This document shows, one piece after another, positions 54,109 to 62,720 of a stretch of 64,000 nt of DNA; positions within the stretch are counted from its first letter, which is position 1; each line of letters starts with the position of its first letter. Source of the stretch: Virgisporangium aurantiacum (GTDB lineage: Bacteria; Actinomycetota; Actinomycetes; Mycobacteriales; Micromonosporaceae); assembly GCF_016863635.1 (NCBI RefSeq), contig NZ_BOPG01000017.1, positions 62,001-126,000 on the forward strand, in the 5' to 3' direction. The notes beneath the pieces are model-generated. The model ran no database searches. It was not told the origin of the DNA and was given only the letters and a program-made list of their open reading frames with translations. The translations under genes were made by a program, and so were the position numbers.

Positions 54109-56055
54109 ATGCGGTGGCCCGGCGGTCTCAGTTACGGCGGCGACTACAACCCGGAGCAGTGGCCCGACCCCGTGTGCGCCGAGGACATCGCGCTGATGAA
54201 GCGCGCCGCGGTGAACCTCGTCAGCGTCGGGGTGTTCGCGTGGTCGCGGCTGGAGCCGCACGAGGGCCGGTACGAGTTCGGCTGGCTCGACCGGGTGCTC
54301 GACAGGCTCGCCGCCGCGGGCATCGGCGTGGCGCTGGCGACGCCCACCGCGTCGCCCCCGCCCTGGTTCTCCCTCGCCTATCCCGACGCGCTGCCGGTGA
54401 CCGCCACCGGCACCCGCCTGCTGCACGGCAGCCGCGACACCTACTGCGGCGCCGCGCCCGCGTACCGGAGCGCGGCGAGACGCATCGCGACGGCGCTCGC
54501 GGAGCGGTACGCCGACCACCCGGCGCTCGCGATGTGGCACGTGCACAACGAGTACGGCACCACCTGCCACTGCTACCACGCGGCCGGTGCGTTCCGGCGG
54601 TGGCTGCGCGACCGCTACGGGACCCTCGACGCGCTCAACGACGCGTGGGTCACCAGTTTCTGGAGCCAGCACTACTCGTCCTGGACGCAGGTCCATCCGC
54701 CCCGGGCCACGCAGTACCTGCCGAACCCCGCGCACGTGTTGGACTTCAAGCGCTTCTGGTCCGACGAACTGCTCGCCGGATTCGTGGAGCAGCGCGACGT
54801 GCTGCGGGCGGCCACGCCCGACGTTCCGGTCACCACGAACTTCGCCCTCGGCGACTGGGTTCCGGTCGACCATGCGCGGTGGGCGCGCGAACTGGACCTG
54901 GTGGCGATCGACCACTACCCGTCCGGAACCGGTGCGGTCGCCGACGAACAGACGGCGCTCGCGGCCGACACCGCGCGGGGCTGGGCCGGCGGCCGGCCGT
55001 GGCTGCTGATGGAGACCGCCGCCAACCTCGTCTACGTCGACGGCCGGATGCGCACCCGCCCACCGGGACAGCTGTTGCGGCACAGCCTCTCGCACGTCGC
55101 GCGCGGGTCACGGGGCGCGATGTTCTTCCAGTGGCGGGCACCGCGCGGCGGCGCCGAGATGTACCACGCCGCGATGGTGCCGCACGCGGGTGCCGACAGC
55201 CGGGTCTTCCGCGAGGTCACCGACCTCGGTTCGGTGCTGCGCCGGCTGCCCGTGGTGGATGCGCCGGTCGCGGCCGCGGTGGCGGTTCTGCGGGACGCGG
55301 AGTCGGCGTGGGCGCTGGCTCATCCCGGCCTGCCCGCACCCGATCTCGACCACTCCGGCCGGGTGGCCGAGGTGCACGCCGCGCTCGGGCGGCTCGGCCA
55401 CACCGTCGACGTGCTGCCGGTCGGTCTGTGCACCGACGCGGCGCTCGACCGCTACCGGGCGGTGTTCGTGCCCGGTGTCTACATCGCGTCGGCGGAAACG
55501 GCGTCCGCGCTACGGTCCTATGTGGACGGTGGCGGGACCCTCGTCGTGTGGTACTTCAGCGGCATCGTCGACGAGACGCTGCGGGTCTGGCCCGGCGCCT
55601 ATCCCGGCGCGTACCGCGACGTGCTCGGGCTCCGGGTGACCGAGGTAGACCCGCTGCCGCCCGGTTCCGCCGTCGAACTGTCCACAGGGGACAGCGCCGG
55701 CGCGTGGACGGAGGTGGTGGAGCTCGCCGGTGCCGAGGCCGTTGCCACCTACCCCGACGGCGGGCCGGCGATCACCCGGCACCGGTACGGCGACGGGGTG
55801 GCCTGGTACGTGTCGACGCGGCTGGAACCGGCCGCGCTCACGCGCGTCCTGGCTGAAGCCCTTGGTGACGACGGACCGCAGCCGGCCGACGGCCTCGACC
55901 TGGTGCGGCGCGGTGCCCTGTTGTTCGCCATCAACAACTCCACTGTGGACCGTCGGGTGGACGTGTCCGGAGTGGACGTTCTCACCGGAGCACCGGTCGA
56001 CGGCGCGCTGACCGTGCCGGCCGGCGCGGTGGCGGTCATCGAAACAGGTTCGTGA
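54109..56055 (+). CDS. GH42 beta-galactosidase
   Basis: A 648-residue GH42 enzyme. It opens with the family signature LSYGGDYNPEQWP and SVGVFAWSRLEPHEG. The acid/base Glu is near residue 148 (MWHVHNEYGTTCHCYH, with nearby metal-site Cys) and the nucleophile Glu near 302 (WLLMETAANL). Trimerisation and C-terminal beta domains follow (VFVPGVYIASAETA). No signal peptide, so it is intracellular; in this locus it would remove beta-galactose from imported side chains. AGGAGG lies 12 bases before the ATG, a long spacing. Its 3' end overlaps the convergent Hsp70-like gene by 20 bases. Confidence 0.92.
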   Translation: MRWPGGLSYGGDYNPEQWPDPVCAEDIALMKRAAVNLVSVGVFAWSRLEPHEGRYEFGWLDRVLDRLAAAGIGVALATPTASPPPWFSLAYPDALPVTATGTRLLHGSRDTYCGAAPAYRSAARRIATALAERYADHPALAMWHVHNEYGTTCHCYHAAGAFRRWLRDRYGTLDALNDAWVTSFWSQHYSSWTQVHPPRATQYLPNPAHVLDFKRFWSDELLAGFVEQRDVLRAATPDVPVTTNFALGDWVPVDHARWARELDLVAIDHYPSGTGAVADEQTALAADTARGWAGGRPWLLMETAANLVYVDGRMRTRPPGQLLRHSLSHVARGSRGAMFFQWRAPRGGAEMYHAAMVPHAGADSRVFREVTDLGSVLRRLPVVDAPVAAAVAVLRDAESAWALAHPGLPAPDLDHSGRVAEVHAALGRLGHTVDVLPVGLCTDAALDRYRAVFVPGVYIASAETASALRSYVDGGGTLVVWYFSGIVDETLRVWPGAYPGAYRDVLGLRVTEVDPLPPGSAVELSTGDSAGAWTEVVELAGAEAVATYPDGGPAITRHRYGDGVAWYVSTRLEPAALTRVLAEALGDDGPQPADGLDLVRRGALLFAINNSTVDRRVDVSGVDVLTGAPVDGALTVPAGAVAVIETGS

Positions 56056-57358
56056 CGAACGTCCGGGCGGGTTCGTTGACGATCAGGATGATGGTGATCG
56101 GCAGGGCGATCAGCACGAGTTGACGCACGGTGCGGCCGATCCATCTCATCGGCCGCACGGTCCGCTCGCGGCGCACCGGTTCGACCGGCTCGTGATCGTC
56201 GTCATCGTCGTCGTCGGGCATCGCGCCGGCGCCGCGGATGTGCACCGCGCCCTCGATCCGCACGCCCGGCCCGATCACGACGGAGGCCGGTTGCTGCGGC
56301 GCCGGATACTGCTGGGCCGGTTGCTGCGGGGCCGGTTGGTACGGGACGGGTTGCGGCTGCACCGGCTGGATCGCTTGTACCGGGCCGATCACCGCGCCGT
56401 AGGCGACCGGCAGCTCGGGTTGCTCGGGCACCACGGGCACGACGCCGAAGCGGGCGTGCAACCGGCTCGCCACCAACGGGAGCCGGCTGGTGCCGCCCAC
56501 GAGCAGGATCTGGTCGGGACGCACGCCGAGCCCGCCGAGCACCCGGGCCGTCTCGTCGACGGCGCGCTCGACGAGCGGCCCGGCCACGTGCTGCAACTCG
56601 TCGCGGGTCAGGTGGCTGGACCGGCCTCCGGGCAGGCGAACGGGCGCGACGGTGGTTCGGGAGAGCATCTCCTTGGCGGCGCGCACCTCCGTCCACAGTG
56701 TCCGGTCGGCGACGCCCGGGGCCAGGTACGACGCCAGCGCCGCGTCGATGTCGGCGCCGCCGAGGTCGTCGAGGCCGCCGGCGCCGAGCACGGTGAGCCC
56801 GGACGGGTCGGTGCGCACCACCGTGACGTCGAACGTGCCGCCGCCGAAGTCGAACACCACGAGCAGCCGGCCGGGATCGAGCCGCTGCCCGAGCACCGAC
56901 GCGCAGTACCAGCCGGCGGCGACCGGTTCGTCCACAATGGTCACCGCCGTGAATCCCGCGATCGCCGCCGCCTGCCGCAGGACGCCGCGCCGCGCGGTGC
57001 CCCAGCGGACCGGCGCCGTGAACACGACGGTGTCCGGGGCGCCTCCTGCCAGCGCCGCCTCGGCGGCGACGCGGCGCAGGACGCCCGCGAGAAGCTCGGC
57101 CACCGGCACCGCACGGTCGCCCAGCCAGACCGCGCCGTCGTCGACGCGGCGCTTCGGGAACGGCTCGAAGCGCGCCGGGTCGTCGGCCATCAGCCGTTCC
57201 GCGTCGCGTCCGGCGTGCACCGTTCCGTACCCGTCGACGAACACCGCCGACGGCAGGACGGGCGACCCGTCGAACAGCAGCGCCCGCGGCGCGGCGCCCG
57301 GGCGGGACACCACCGCGACGGTGTTGCAGGTACCGACGTCCACGGCGAGCCTGTACAT
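56036..57358 (-). CDS. Membrane-anchored Hsp70-like ATPase
   Basis: A 440-residue protein with an Hsp70/actin-fold ATPase domain (about residues 1-330): phosphate-1 DVGTCNTVAVV, phosphate-2 VFDFGGGTFDVTVV and adenosine motif ILLVGGTSRLPLV. The DnaK peptide-binding domain is absent. Instead there is a Pro/Gln-rich linker, a seven-Asp run near residue 387, and one membrane helix (LVLIALPITIILIV) close to the C-terminus, placing the ATPase in the cytoplasm. Its start is only 26 bases from the divergent RNase Z-like gene, so both share one short promoter. Function of this class is unknown. Confidence 0.85.
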   Translation of the reverse strand: MYRLAVDVGTCNTVAVVSRPGAAPRALLFDGSPVLPSAVFVDGYGTVHAGRDAERLMADDPARFEPFPKRRVDDGAVWLGDRAVPVAELLAGVLRRVAAEAALAGGAPDTVVFTAPVRWGTARRGVLRQAAAIAGFTAVTIVDEPVAAGWYCASVLGQRLDPGRLLVVFDFGGGTFDVTVVRTDPSGLTVLGAGGLDDLGGADIDAALASYLAPGVADRTLWTEVRAAKEMLSRTTVAPVRLPGGRSSHLTRDELQHVAGPLVERAVDETARVLGGLGVRPDQILLVGGTSRLPLVASRLHARFGVVPVVPEQPELPVAYGAVIGPVQAIQPVQPQPVPYQPAPQQPAQQYPAPQQPASVVIGPGVRIEGAVHIRGAGAMPDDDDDDDHEPVEPVRRERTVRPMRWIGRTVRQLVLIALPITIILIVNEPARTFVTNLFR

Positions 57359-57384
57359 GGTTCCAGGAGGGTACTCTCCTCGCC

Positions 57385-58311
57385 GTGAACCGGTATCCCG
57401 AGCGGCTCGACCGCGGCCACCCGTTCCGCCAGTGGAAGACCTGGCCGATCCCGGGCACCGGGCTGACGCTCACCGGCTACTCGCGGTCCAACGACAAGAC
57501 GTTCTTCCACCTGCCCGAACTGCGCTGCTCGCTCGATGCGGGGCTGGCCGAGGGCCGGCAGCCGGAGACCGTCCTGCTGACCCACGCGCACGCCGACCAC
57601 GCCGCCGACCTGGCGTACCTGGCCGCGCGGCCGGCGGGCGTCGACATCCACCTGCCGGCCGCGTCGCTGCCCGCCGCGCGGGCGTTCATCGAGGCGTCGT
57701 TCGCCCTCAACAACGCCACGCCGTTCGACCCGGCGCTGGCCGGCGGGATGCGGCTGCACGGGATGGTCGACGGCGACGAGTTCGCGGTCGGCCGGCGCGG
57801 GACGCACACCGTGCGGGTGGTGGCCTGCCACCACAAGATCCCGTGCGTCGGGTACTGCTTCTCGTCGCACGGCCGCGCGTTGCTGCCGGAGCTCGCGGCG
57901 CTGCGGCCGACGATGGCACCGGCCGATTTCGGCAAGCTGCTGGCCGGCCGGCGCAAGGCCGGCGAACCGGTCGACCACGAGGTGCGCACGCCGCTGTTCG
58001 CGTTCCTCGGCGACACGCACCCCCGCGTGTTCGACGAGAACCCGTGGCTCTTCGACTACCCGGTGGTCGTCACCGAATGCACGTTCCTCGATGACGACCA
58101 GGCGGAGCGGGCCGAGCAGGTCGGGCACACGGTGTGGAGCCGCCTACGTCCGGTGGTCACCGCCCATCCGGAGACGCGGTTCGTGCTGACGCACTTCAGC
58201 CTGCGCCACTCCGACGCCGACGTCATCGCGTTCTTCGACAAGGAGAATCTGCCCAACGTGACGGTGTGGGCCCACCCGGAGAGCCTCCTCCCCGAACAGC
58301 ACCAGCACTAG
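57385..58311 (+). CDS. RNase Z-like MBL-fold hydrolase
   Basis: A 308-residue metallo-beta-lactamase-fold protein with the full metal motif LLTHAHADHAADLAYL, a later His in CHHKIP, Asp in FLGDTHP and His in LTHFSLRHSD. Overall form resembles RNase Z-like hydrolases, but the exosite arm of true tRNase Z is not evident, so substrate is open. GTG start at 57385. The stop overlaps a convergent small membrane-protein gene by four bases. Confidence 0.82.
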   Translation: MNRYPERLDRGHPFRQWKTWPIPGTGLTLTGYSRSNDKTFFHLPELRCSLDAGLAEGRQPETVLLTHAHADHAADLAYLAARPAGVDIHLPAASLPAARAFIEASFALNNATPFDPALAGGMRLHGMVDGDEFAVGRRGTHTVRVVACHHKIPCVGYCFSSHGRALLPELAALRPTMAPADFGKLLAGRRKAGEPVDHEVRTPLFAFLGDTHPRVFDENPWLFDYPVVVTECTFLDDDQAERAEQVGHTVWSRLRPVVTAHPETRFVLTHFSLRHSDADVIAFFDKENLPNVTVWAHPESLLPEQHQH

Positions 58312-58511
58312 CCACCCATCGCGCGCACGGCGCCGACGACGGCGCACACCGCGACGAACCCCCAGATCAGCAGCCGGGGGAACGAGCCGCGCCAGTGCGC
58401 CTTCGACGCCGTCTTCACGAACGCCCGCGCGCCCCTGAGGTCGCGTCGCGACCGCAGGAACCGCTGCAGCACCATGCCGAACCCGACACCGATGACGAGT
58501 GTCAGAAGCAT
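58308..58511 (-). CDS. Small two-helix membrane protein
   Basis: A 67-residue protein with two hydrophobic segments (MLLTLVIGVGFGMVLQRFL and LLIWGFVAVCAVVGAV) joined by a basic loop (RSRRDLRGARAFVKTASKAHWR). Codon use fits the neighbours. A GGGCGGG lies immediately before the ATG, too close for an ideal ribosome site. No family recognised; it may be an independent short gene ending against the RNase Z-like gene. Confidence 0.55.
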   Translation of the reverse strand: MLLTLVIGVGFGMVLQRFLRSRRDLRGARAFVKTASKAHWRGSFPRLLIWGFVAVCAVVGAVRAMGG

Positions 58512-58584
58512 CCCGCCCGAGATCGCGACCGACCCCCTTCCGTGGTGGTGGTTCCCCGATACGGTAGGTCGCCTCGCGTCCGTG

Positions 58585-58625
58585 CCGCCAGGGGCGTCAC
58601 CCGGTACGGGTAACGCCCCTGGCGG
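58585..58625. terminator. Strong hairpin terminator after EF-G gene
   Basis: CCGCCAGGGGCGT (58585-58597) pairs exactly with 58613-58625, and the inner CACCCG/CGGGTA extends it nearly to the loop. It lies just beyond the stop of the minus-strand EF-G gene and is the best terminator candidate in the window. Confidence 0.85.
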
Positions 58626-58631
58626 TCCTCC

Positions 58632-60611
58632 TCACACCGTGGTAGTCCGCTCGGGTGCCGGCAGGTAGCCGAGCGGCCGGGTGGTGAACGAGCCACGCCC
58701 GTGGGTGCGGCTGCGCAGCACCGTGGCGTAGCCGAACAGCTCGGCCAGCGGCACGGTCGCGGTGACGACCATCGTGGTGCCCCGGGCCACCGAGTCGGTC
58801 ACCCGGCCGCGGCGTGCGGCGAGGTCACCGAGGACGCCGCCCACCGCGTCCGCCGGCACCGTCGCCGTCACCTCGACCACCGGTTCCAGCAGGACCACGA
58901 CGCAGGCCCGGAGCGCGTCGCGGAGCCCGAGCCGGCCCGCGGTGCGGAACGCCAGTTCCGACGAGTCCTTCACGTGCGTGGCGCCGTCGGTGAGCGTGAC
59001 GCGCACACCCACCACCGGGTGCCCGGCGAGCGGACCGTCGGCGAGCGCGTCGCGGCAGCCGGCCTCGACCGCCCGCACGAACTCCCTCGGCACCCGGCCA
59101 CCGACCACAGTGGACGCGAACTCCTCACCGTCGCCCGGCTCCACGTCGACGACGATGTGCGCCCATTGGCCCGACCCGCCGTCCTGCTTGGCGTGCCGGT
59201 AGACGAACCCGGTGACGCCGCGCACCACCGTCTCCCGGTAGGCGACCTGCGGCCGTCCGATGTGGACGGTCAGCCCGTCGGTCTGGCGGATCTTCTCCAC
59301 CGCGACCTCCAGGTGCAGTTCGCCCAGGCCGGACAGCAGCGTCTGCCCGGTCTCGGGGTCGGTGCGGACGGCGAGCGACGGGTCCTGTTCCACCAACCGC
59401 GCGAGCGCGGTCGCGAGCCGGTCGTTGTCGTTCGCCTCCACCGCGATCGACACGACGGGATCGGCCGTGCGCGGCGGCTCCAGCACCACCGGCGTGTCGG
59501 GTGCGCACAGCGTCGCCCCGGGTCTCGCGGCCTTCGGCCCGACCACCGCGACGATGTCGCCGGCGACCGCGCGATCGACCTCGATGTGCCGGTCGGCCTG
59601 CACCCGCAGGATCCGGGCCACCCGCTCGGTGCGGTTGGCCCCCTTTGCCGGCGCCGCGTCCATGACGTGGCTCCCCTTCGTGATGGTTCCGTCGTAGACC
59701 CGCAGGAACGTGAGCCGGCCCGTGTTGGTGGAGTTCACCTTGAACACCAGGGCGGCGAACGGCTTGTCCGGGTCTCCGGGTGGCGCGGGCAGGTACGCCA
59801 CCACCGCGTCGAGCAACGGTTCGATGCCGCGGCCCTTGAACGCCGCGCCGCACAGCACCACCACGCCGCTGCCGTTCAGCGTGACGGCGCGCAGCGCGTT
59901 CTTCAGCGTCACGTCGCTGACCGCGCCGGTGGCCACGAACTCCTCCAACGCGGCGGCGTCGAGTTCGGCGACGGCTTCGTCGAGCCGGTGCCGGTGTGCG
60001 CGCGCCGCTTCCGGGACGTCGGTTTCCGTCATCGGTCCGTCGGCATCGGCCCACACGTACGCCCGCATCGCGACCAGGTCGACGACGCCGGTGAAGGTAT
60101 CCTCGACGCCGATCGGCAGCTGTACCGCCAACGGCTTCGGGTGCAGCTTCTGCCGGATCGACTCCACCGCCGCGTCGAAGTCCGCGCCCGCGCGGTCGAG
60201 CTTGTTCACGAACGCTATGCGTGGCACGCCGTACCGGTCGGCCTGACGCCACACCGATTCGCTCTGCGGCTCGACGCCGGCGACGCCGTCGAAGACGGTG
60301 ACCGCGCCGTCGAGGACGCGCAACGACCGCTCGACCTCGTCGGAGAAGTCGACGTGGCCCGGTGTGTCGATCAGGTTGATGCGATGGCCGGCCCAGTGGC
60401 AGGTGACGGCCGCGGAGAAGATGGTGATGCCACGCTTGCGCTCCTGCGGGTCGAAGTCGGTCACGGTCGTACCGTCGTGCACCTCGCCCCGCTTGTAGGT
60501 GGCGCCGGTGGCGAACAGAAGCCGTTCGGTGGTCGTGGTTTTGCCGGCGTCGACGTGGGCGAGAATGCCGATGTTGCGGACGCGGGCAAGGTCGTTTCGG
60601 TTGGTGCGCAC
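58632..60611 (-). CDS. Elongation factor G paralogue
   Basis: A 659-residue translational GTPase with EF-G architecture, about 40 residues shorter than the main EF-G. G1 is AHVDAGKTT near residue 18, then GITI, G3 DTPGHVDF and G4 NKLDRAGAD. Domain II ([16 protein letters not shown]), domain III ([16 protein letters not shown]), domain IV ([22 protein letters not shown] begins it) and domain V follow. It is not beside rpsL/rpsG or tuf, so it is a second copy. Such paralogues serve as back-up or specialised factors; ribosome protection is possible but it does not look like Tet(M). GTG 60611 has GAGAGG nine bases upstream. Confidence 0.88.
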   Translation of the reverse strand: MRTNRNDLARVRNIGILAHVDAGKTTTTERLLFATGATYKRGEVHDGTTVTDFDPQERKRGITIFSAAVTCHWAGHRINLIDTPGHVDFSDEVERSLRVLDGAVTVFDGVAGVEPQSESVWRQADRYGVPRIAFVNKLDRAGADFDAAVESIRQKLHPKPLAVQLPIGVEDTFTGVVDLVAMRAYVWADADGPMTETDVPEAARAHRHRLDEAVAELDAAALEEFVATGAVSDVTLKNALRAVTLNGSGVVVLCGAAFKGRGIEPLLDAVVAYLPAPPGDPDKPFAALVFKVNSTNTGRLTFLRVYDGTITKGSHVMDAAPAKGANRTERVARILRVQADRHIEVDRAVAGDIVAVVGPKAARPGATLCAPDTPVVLEPPRTADPVVSIAVEANDNDRLATALARLVEQDPSLAVRTDPETGQTLLSGLGELHLEVAVEKIRQTDGLTVHIGRPQVAYRETVVRGVTGFVYRHAKQDGGSGQWAHIVVDVEPGDGEEFASTVVGGRVPREFVRAVEAGCRDALADGPLAGHPVVGVRVTLTDGATHVKDSSELAFRTAGRLGLRDALRACVVVLLEPVVEVTATVPADAVGGVLGDLAARRGRVTDSVARGTTMVVTATVPLAELFGYATVLRSRTHGRGSFTTRPLGYLPAPERTTTV

Positions 60612-60773
60612 GGTGCTGCGCCTCTCAGGATCGCGTGTTTGCGGACAGCGCGATTCCCCGACGGAGGAGCTCAGCCCACCATCAGGAGCAGCCGGTGCCG
60701 GCCACGCCAGCCAGCATCGGACCGTGCCGGAAACACCAGAATCACCCGGGAACGCGGACGGAGAGCGGTGCAC

Positions 60774-61859
60774 ATGGCCGGCCCTCCTCGCTCGTGTCCC
60801 GCGCGAAGCGCCGGACGATCTCTCCGCCAGAGGCTACGCACTCCCGTCAACCCCGCCAAGCACAATTCCGCTCCTGTGGACAACGCGCCCGTTGTCCACA
60901 GGGCCTTCCGCCGGTCGTCCGCGGGACGCATCCTCGCCGTCGTGTGGCAGCAACCCGCGGCGACCCAGGCCGGCATCCTCACCCGCGCCCAGGCCCTGCG
61001 CGCGGGCCTGACCCGTGCCGCGATCCACGCCCGCCTCGCTACGGGCCGCTGGCAACGCGTCCACTACGGCGTCCTCGCGACGTTCGGTGGCCCCCTTCCC
61101 CGCCCGGCGCAGCTGTGGGCCGCGGTGCTGAGCGCCGGCCCGGGTGCCGTTCTCAGCCACGAGACCGCCGCGGAACTGTACGGGCTCGCGGAGAGACCGG
61201 ATCCGACCGTGCACGTGTCGGTGCCGGCAGCGCGACGCGTTGTGGCGCCTCCGGGAGTGGTGATTCACCGGTCCACCCGTGCGGAACACGGCCGGCACCC
61301 GGCGCTGGAGCCTCCGCGGACCCGCGTCGAGGAGACGGTGATCGATCTTGTGCACACCAGTCGCGACGCCGATCACGCCATCGCCTGGCTCGCCCGCGCG
61401 GTGGGCGCACGGCTGACGACTCCCGCCCGGTTGCGTACGGCGGTCCGGGCCCGGTACCGGCTGCGCTGGCGTCGGGACGTTCTGACCGCACTCGACGACG
61501 TCGCGGCGGGCTGTCATTCGATGCTGGAACTGCGGTATCTCCGCCTGGTCGAACGCTCACACGGGCTCCCGTCGGGCAGCCGGCAGCAACGACGGAACGC
61601 CTGGTACGACGACGTGCACTACGCCGGGTTCGGCGTGTGCGTCGAACTCGACGGCCGGCTCGCGCACCCGGTCGATCAGCGGTTCCGCGACCACCGGCGG
61701 GACAACGCCGCGACCGTCGCCGGCGCACGGGTGCTCCGGTACGGCCACGCCGACGTGACCCAGCGGCCGTGCGCCGTGGCGACCGAGGTGGCGACGGTGC
61801 TCAGCGCGAACGGATGGCGGGGCGTGCCGCGACGGTGTGGTGCCGGTTGCGTGCTGTGA
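60774..61859 (+). CDS. AbiEi-type antitoxin domain / DUF559 protein
   Basis: A 361-residue protein of a common actinobacterial class. An N-terminal AbiEi-like winged helix ([33 protein letters not shown]) is followed by a C-terminal DUF559/Vsr-like PD-(D/E)xK domain ([44 protein letters not shown]). No AbiEii-type nucleotidyltransferase toxin lies beside it, so it is an orphan, possibly a DNA-interacting or defence protein. I use the ATG at 60774 with GGAGAG eight bases upstream; homology begins only around residue 50, so a GTG near 60877 or 60940 is possible. Confidence 0.75.
   Translation: MAGPPRSCPARSAGRSLRQRLRTPVNPAKHNSAPVDNAPVVHRAFRRSSAGRILAVVWQQPAATQAGILTRAQALRAGLTRAAIHARLATGRWQRVHYGVLATFGGPLPRPAQLWAAVLSAGPGAVLSHETAAELYGLAERPDPTVHVSVPAARRVVAPPGVVIHRSTRAEHGRHPALEPPRTRVEETVIDLVHTSRDADHAIAWLARAVGARLTTPARLRTAVRARYRLRWRRDVLTALDDVAAGCHSMLELRYLRLVERSHGLPSGSRQQRRNAWYDDVHYAGFGVCVELDGRLAHPVDQRFRDHRRDNAATVAGARVLRYGHADVTQRPCAVATEVATVLSANGWRGVPRRCGAGCVL
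60873..60902. repeat. Inverted pair of DnaA-box-like 9-mers
   Basis: CCTGTGGACAACG (60873-60885) is mirrored exactly at 60890-60902 around a four-base loop. Each arm contains TTGTCCACA, the DnaA-box consensus of Streptomyces, once per strand. It lies within the first 45 codons of the AbiEi/DUF559 gene, or upstream of it if a later start is used. A pair is far too few for an origin. Confidence 0.7.
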
Positions 61860-61865
61860 CCGGTG

Positions 61866-61923
61866 ATGTTGATCGAGGAAGAAGAGGCCCGCTATGACCG
61901 GCCCTTTCTTCCTCGATCAACAT
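61866..61923. repeat. Hairpin with 18-bp perfect arms
   Basis: ATGTTGATCGAGGAAGAA (61866-61883) is exactly complementary to 61906-61923; the 22-base loop contains a further GGCC pair. It starts seven bases after the AbiEi/DUF559 stop and ends before the esterase gene. It could terminate the first gene, or shape the leader of the second. Confidence 0.85.
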
Positions 61924-61952
61924 TTGCCCGCGCGGTGCGTAACCATGGAGTG

Positions 61953-62720
61953 GTGTCGCCTCGTCGTCGGCTTCTTGTCGGAGTGGTCTTTGCGGTGGTT
62001 CTGATGCTCGGCATCGGGGGAATTGTCTGGTTTGTCGTAGACAGGACCAGCACCGAGGAGCCCGCCGATCAGGCGACCCCCGGCACCGTCCTGCTCGTGC
62101 CGGGTTACGGGGGCAACACGCGCAGCCTGGAACGGCTCGCCGAGCGCATCCGGGCCACCGGGCGTACCGCCACCGTCGTCGCGCCGCCCGGGGACGGGAC
62201 GGGCGATCTGCGGGCACAGGCGAAGAACCTCGGTGACGCCGCGCGGAAGGCCATCGACGACGGTGCCCCGTCGGTCGACGTGATCGGTTACTCGGCCGGA
62301 GGCGTGGTGACCTGGCTGTTCCTCCGCGAGTACGACGGCATCCCGAGGACCCGCCGCGTCATCACGCTCGGCTCGCCGCTGCACGGGGCCAAACTCGCCG
62401 CCGCCGGTGCCGCCCTCGCCCCCGGCGCCTGCCCGGCCGCCTGCCGGCAGCTCGCCCCGGGCAGCGACCTGCTCGACGACCTCGACGAGGATCCCGCCCC
62501 CGTACCCTGGCTCAGCCTCTGGACGGAGAACGACGAGACGGTGCAGCCACCCGATTCCGCCCGCCTCGACGGCGCCACCAACGTCTCCCTGCAGGGGATC
62601 TGCCCCGGCCTCACCGTCTCGCACTCGGCGCTGCCGGCGGATCCGCAGGTGACCGCGTTGGTGCTCAAGGCGATCGGCACCGATCCGATCGCACCGCCCA
62701 CCAGCTGTGAAACCGCCTAG
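61953..62720 (+). CDS. Membrane-anchored lipase/esterase-like alpha/beta hydrolase
   Basis: A 255-residue protein. An N-terminal membrane anchor (LLVGVVFAVVLMLGIGGIVW after an Arg-rich start) is followed by an extracytoplasmic alpha/beta hydrolase: oxyanion region LVPGYGGNTRS, nucleophile Ser in VIGYSAGGVV, TLGSPLHG, and the final His in VSHSALP. It resembles secreted triacylglycerol lipases of the EstA/LipA type. The start is uncertain: GTG 61953 and 61950 lie seven to twelve bases after a TAACCAT -10-like element, suggesting a leaderless mRNA; GTG 61935 or 61863 are possible, the latter inside the hairpin. Confidence 0.78.
   Translation: MSPRRRLLVGVVFAVVLMLGIGGIVWFVVDRTSTEEPADQATPGTVLLVPGYGGNTRSLERLAERIRATGRTATVVAPPGDGTGDLRAQAKNLGDAARKAIDDGAPSVDVIGYSAGGVVTWLFLREYDGIPRTRRVITLGSPLHGAKLAAAGAALAPGACPAACRQLAPGSDLLDDLDEDPAPVPWLSLWTENDETVQPPDSARLDGATNVSLQGICPGLTVSHSALPADPQVTALVLKAIGTDPIAPPTSCETA

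Noticed and set aside
58632-60611. Tet(M)-type ribosomal protection protein
   Set aside because: The GTPase and C-terminal domains follow canonical EF-G, with TTTTERLL and [10 protein letters not shown], rather than the Tet(M)/OtrA pattern.
60873-60902. Chromosomal origin
   Set aside because: Only two DnaA-box-like sites are present, and no dnaA, dnaN or AT-rich unwinding element accompanies them.
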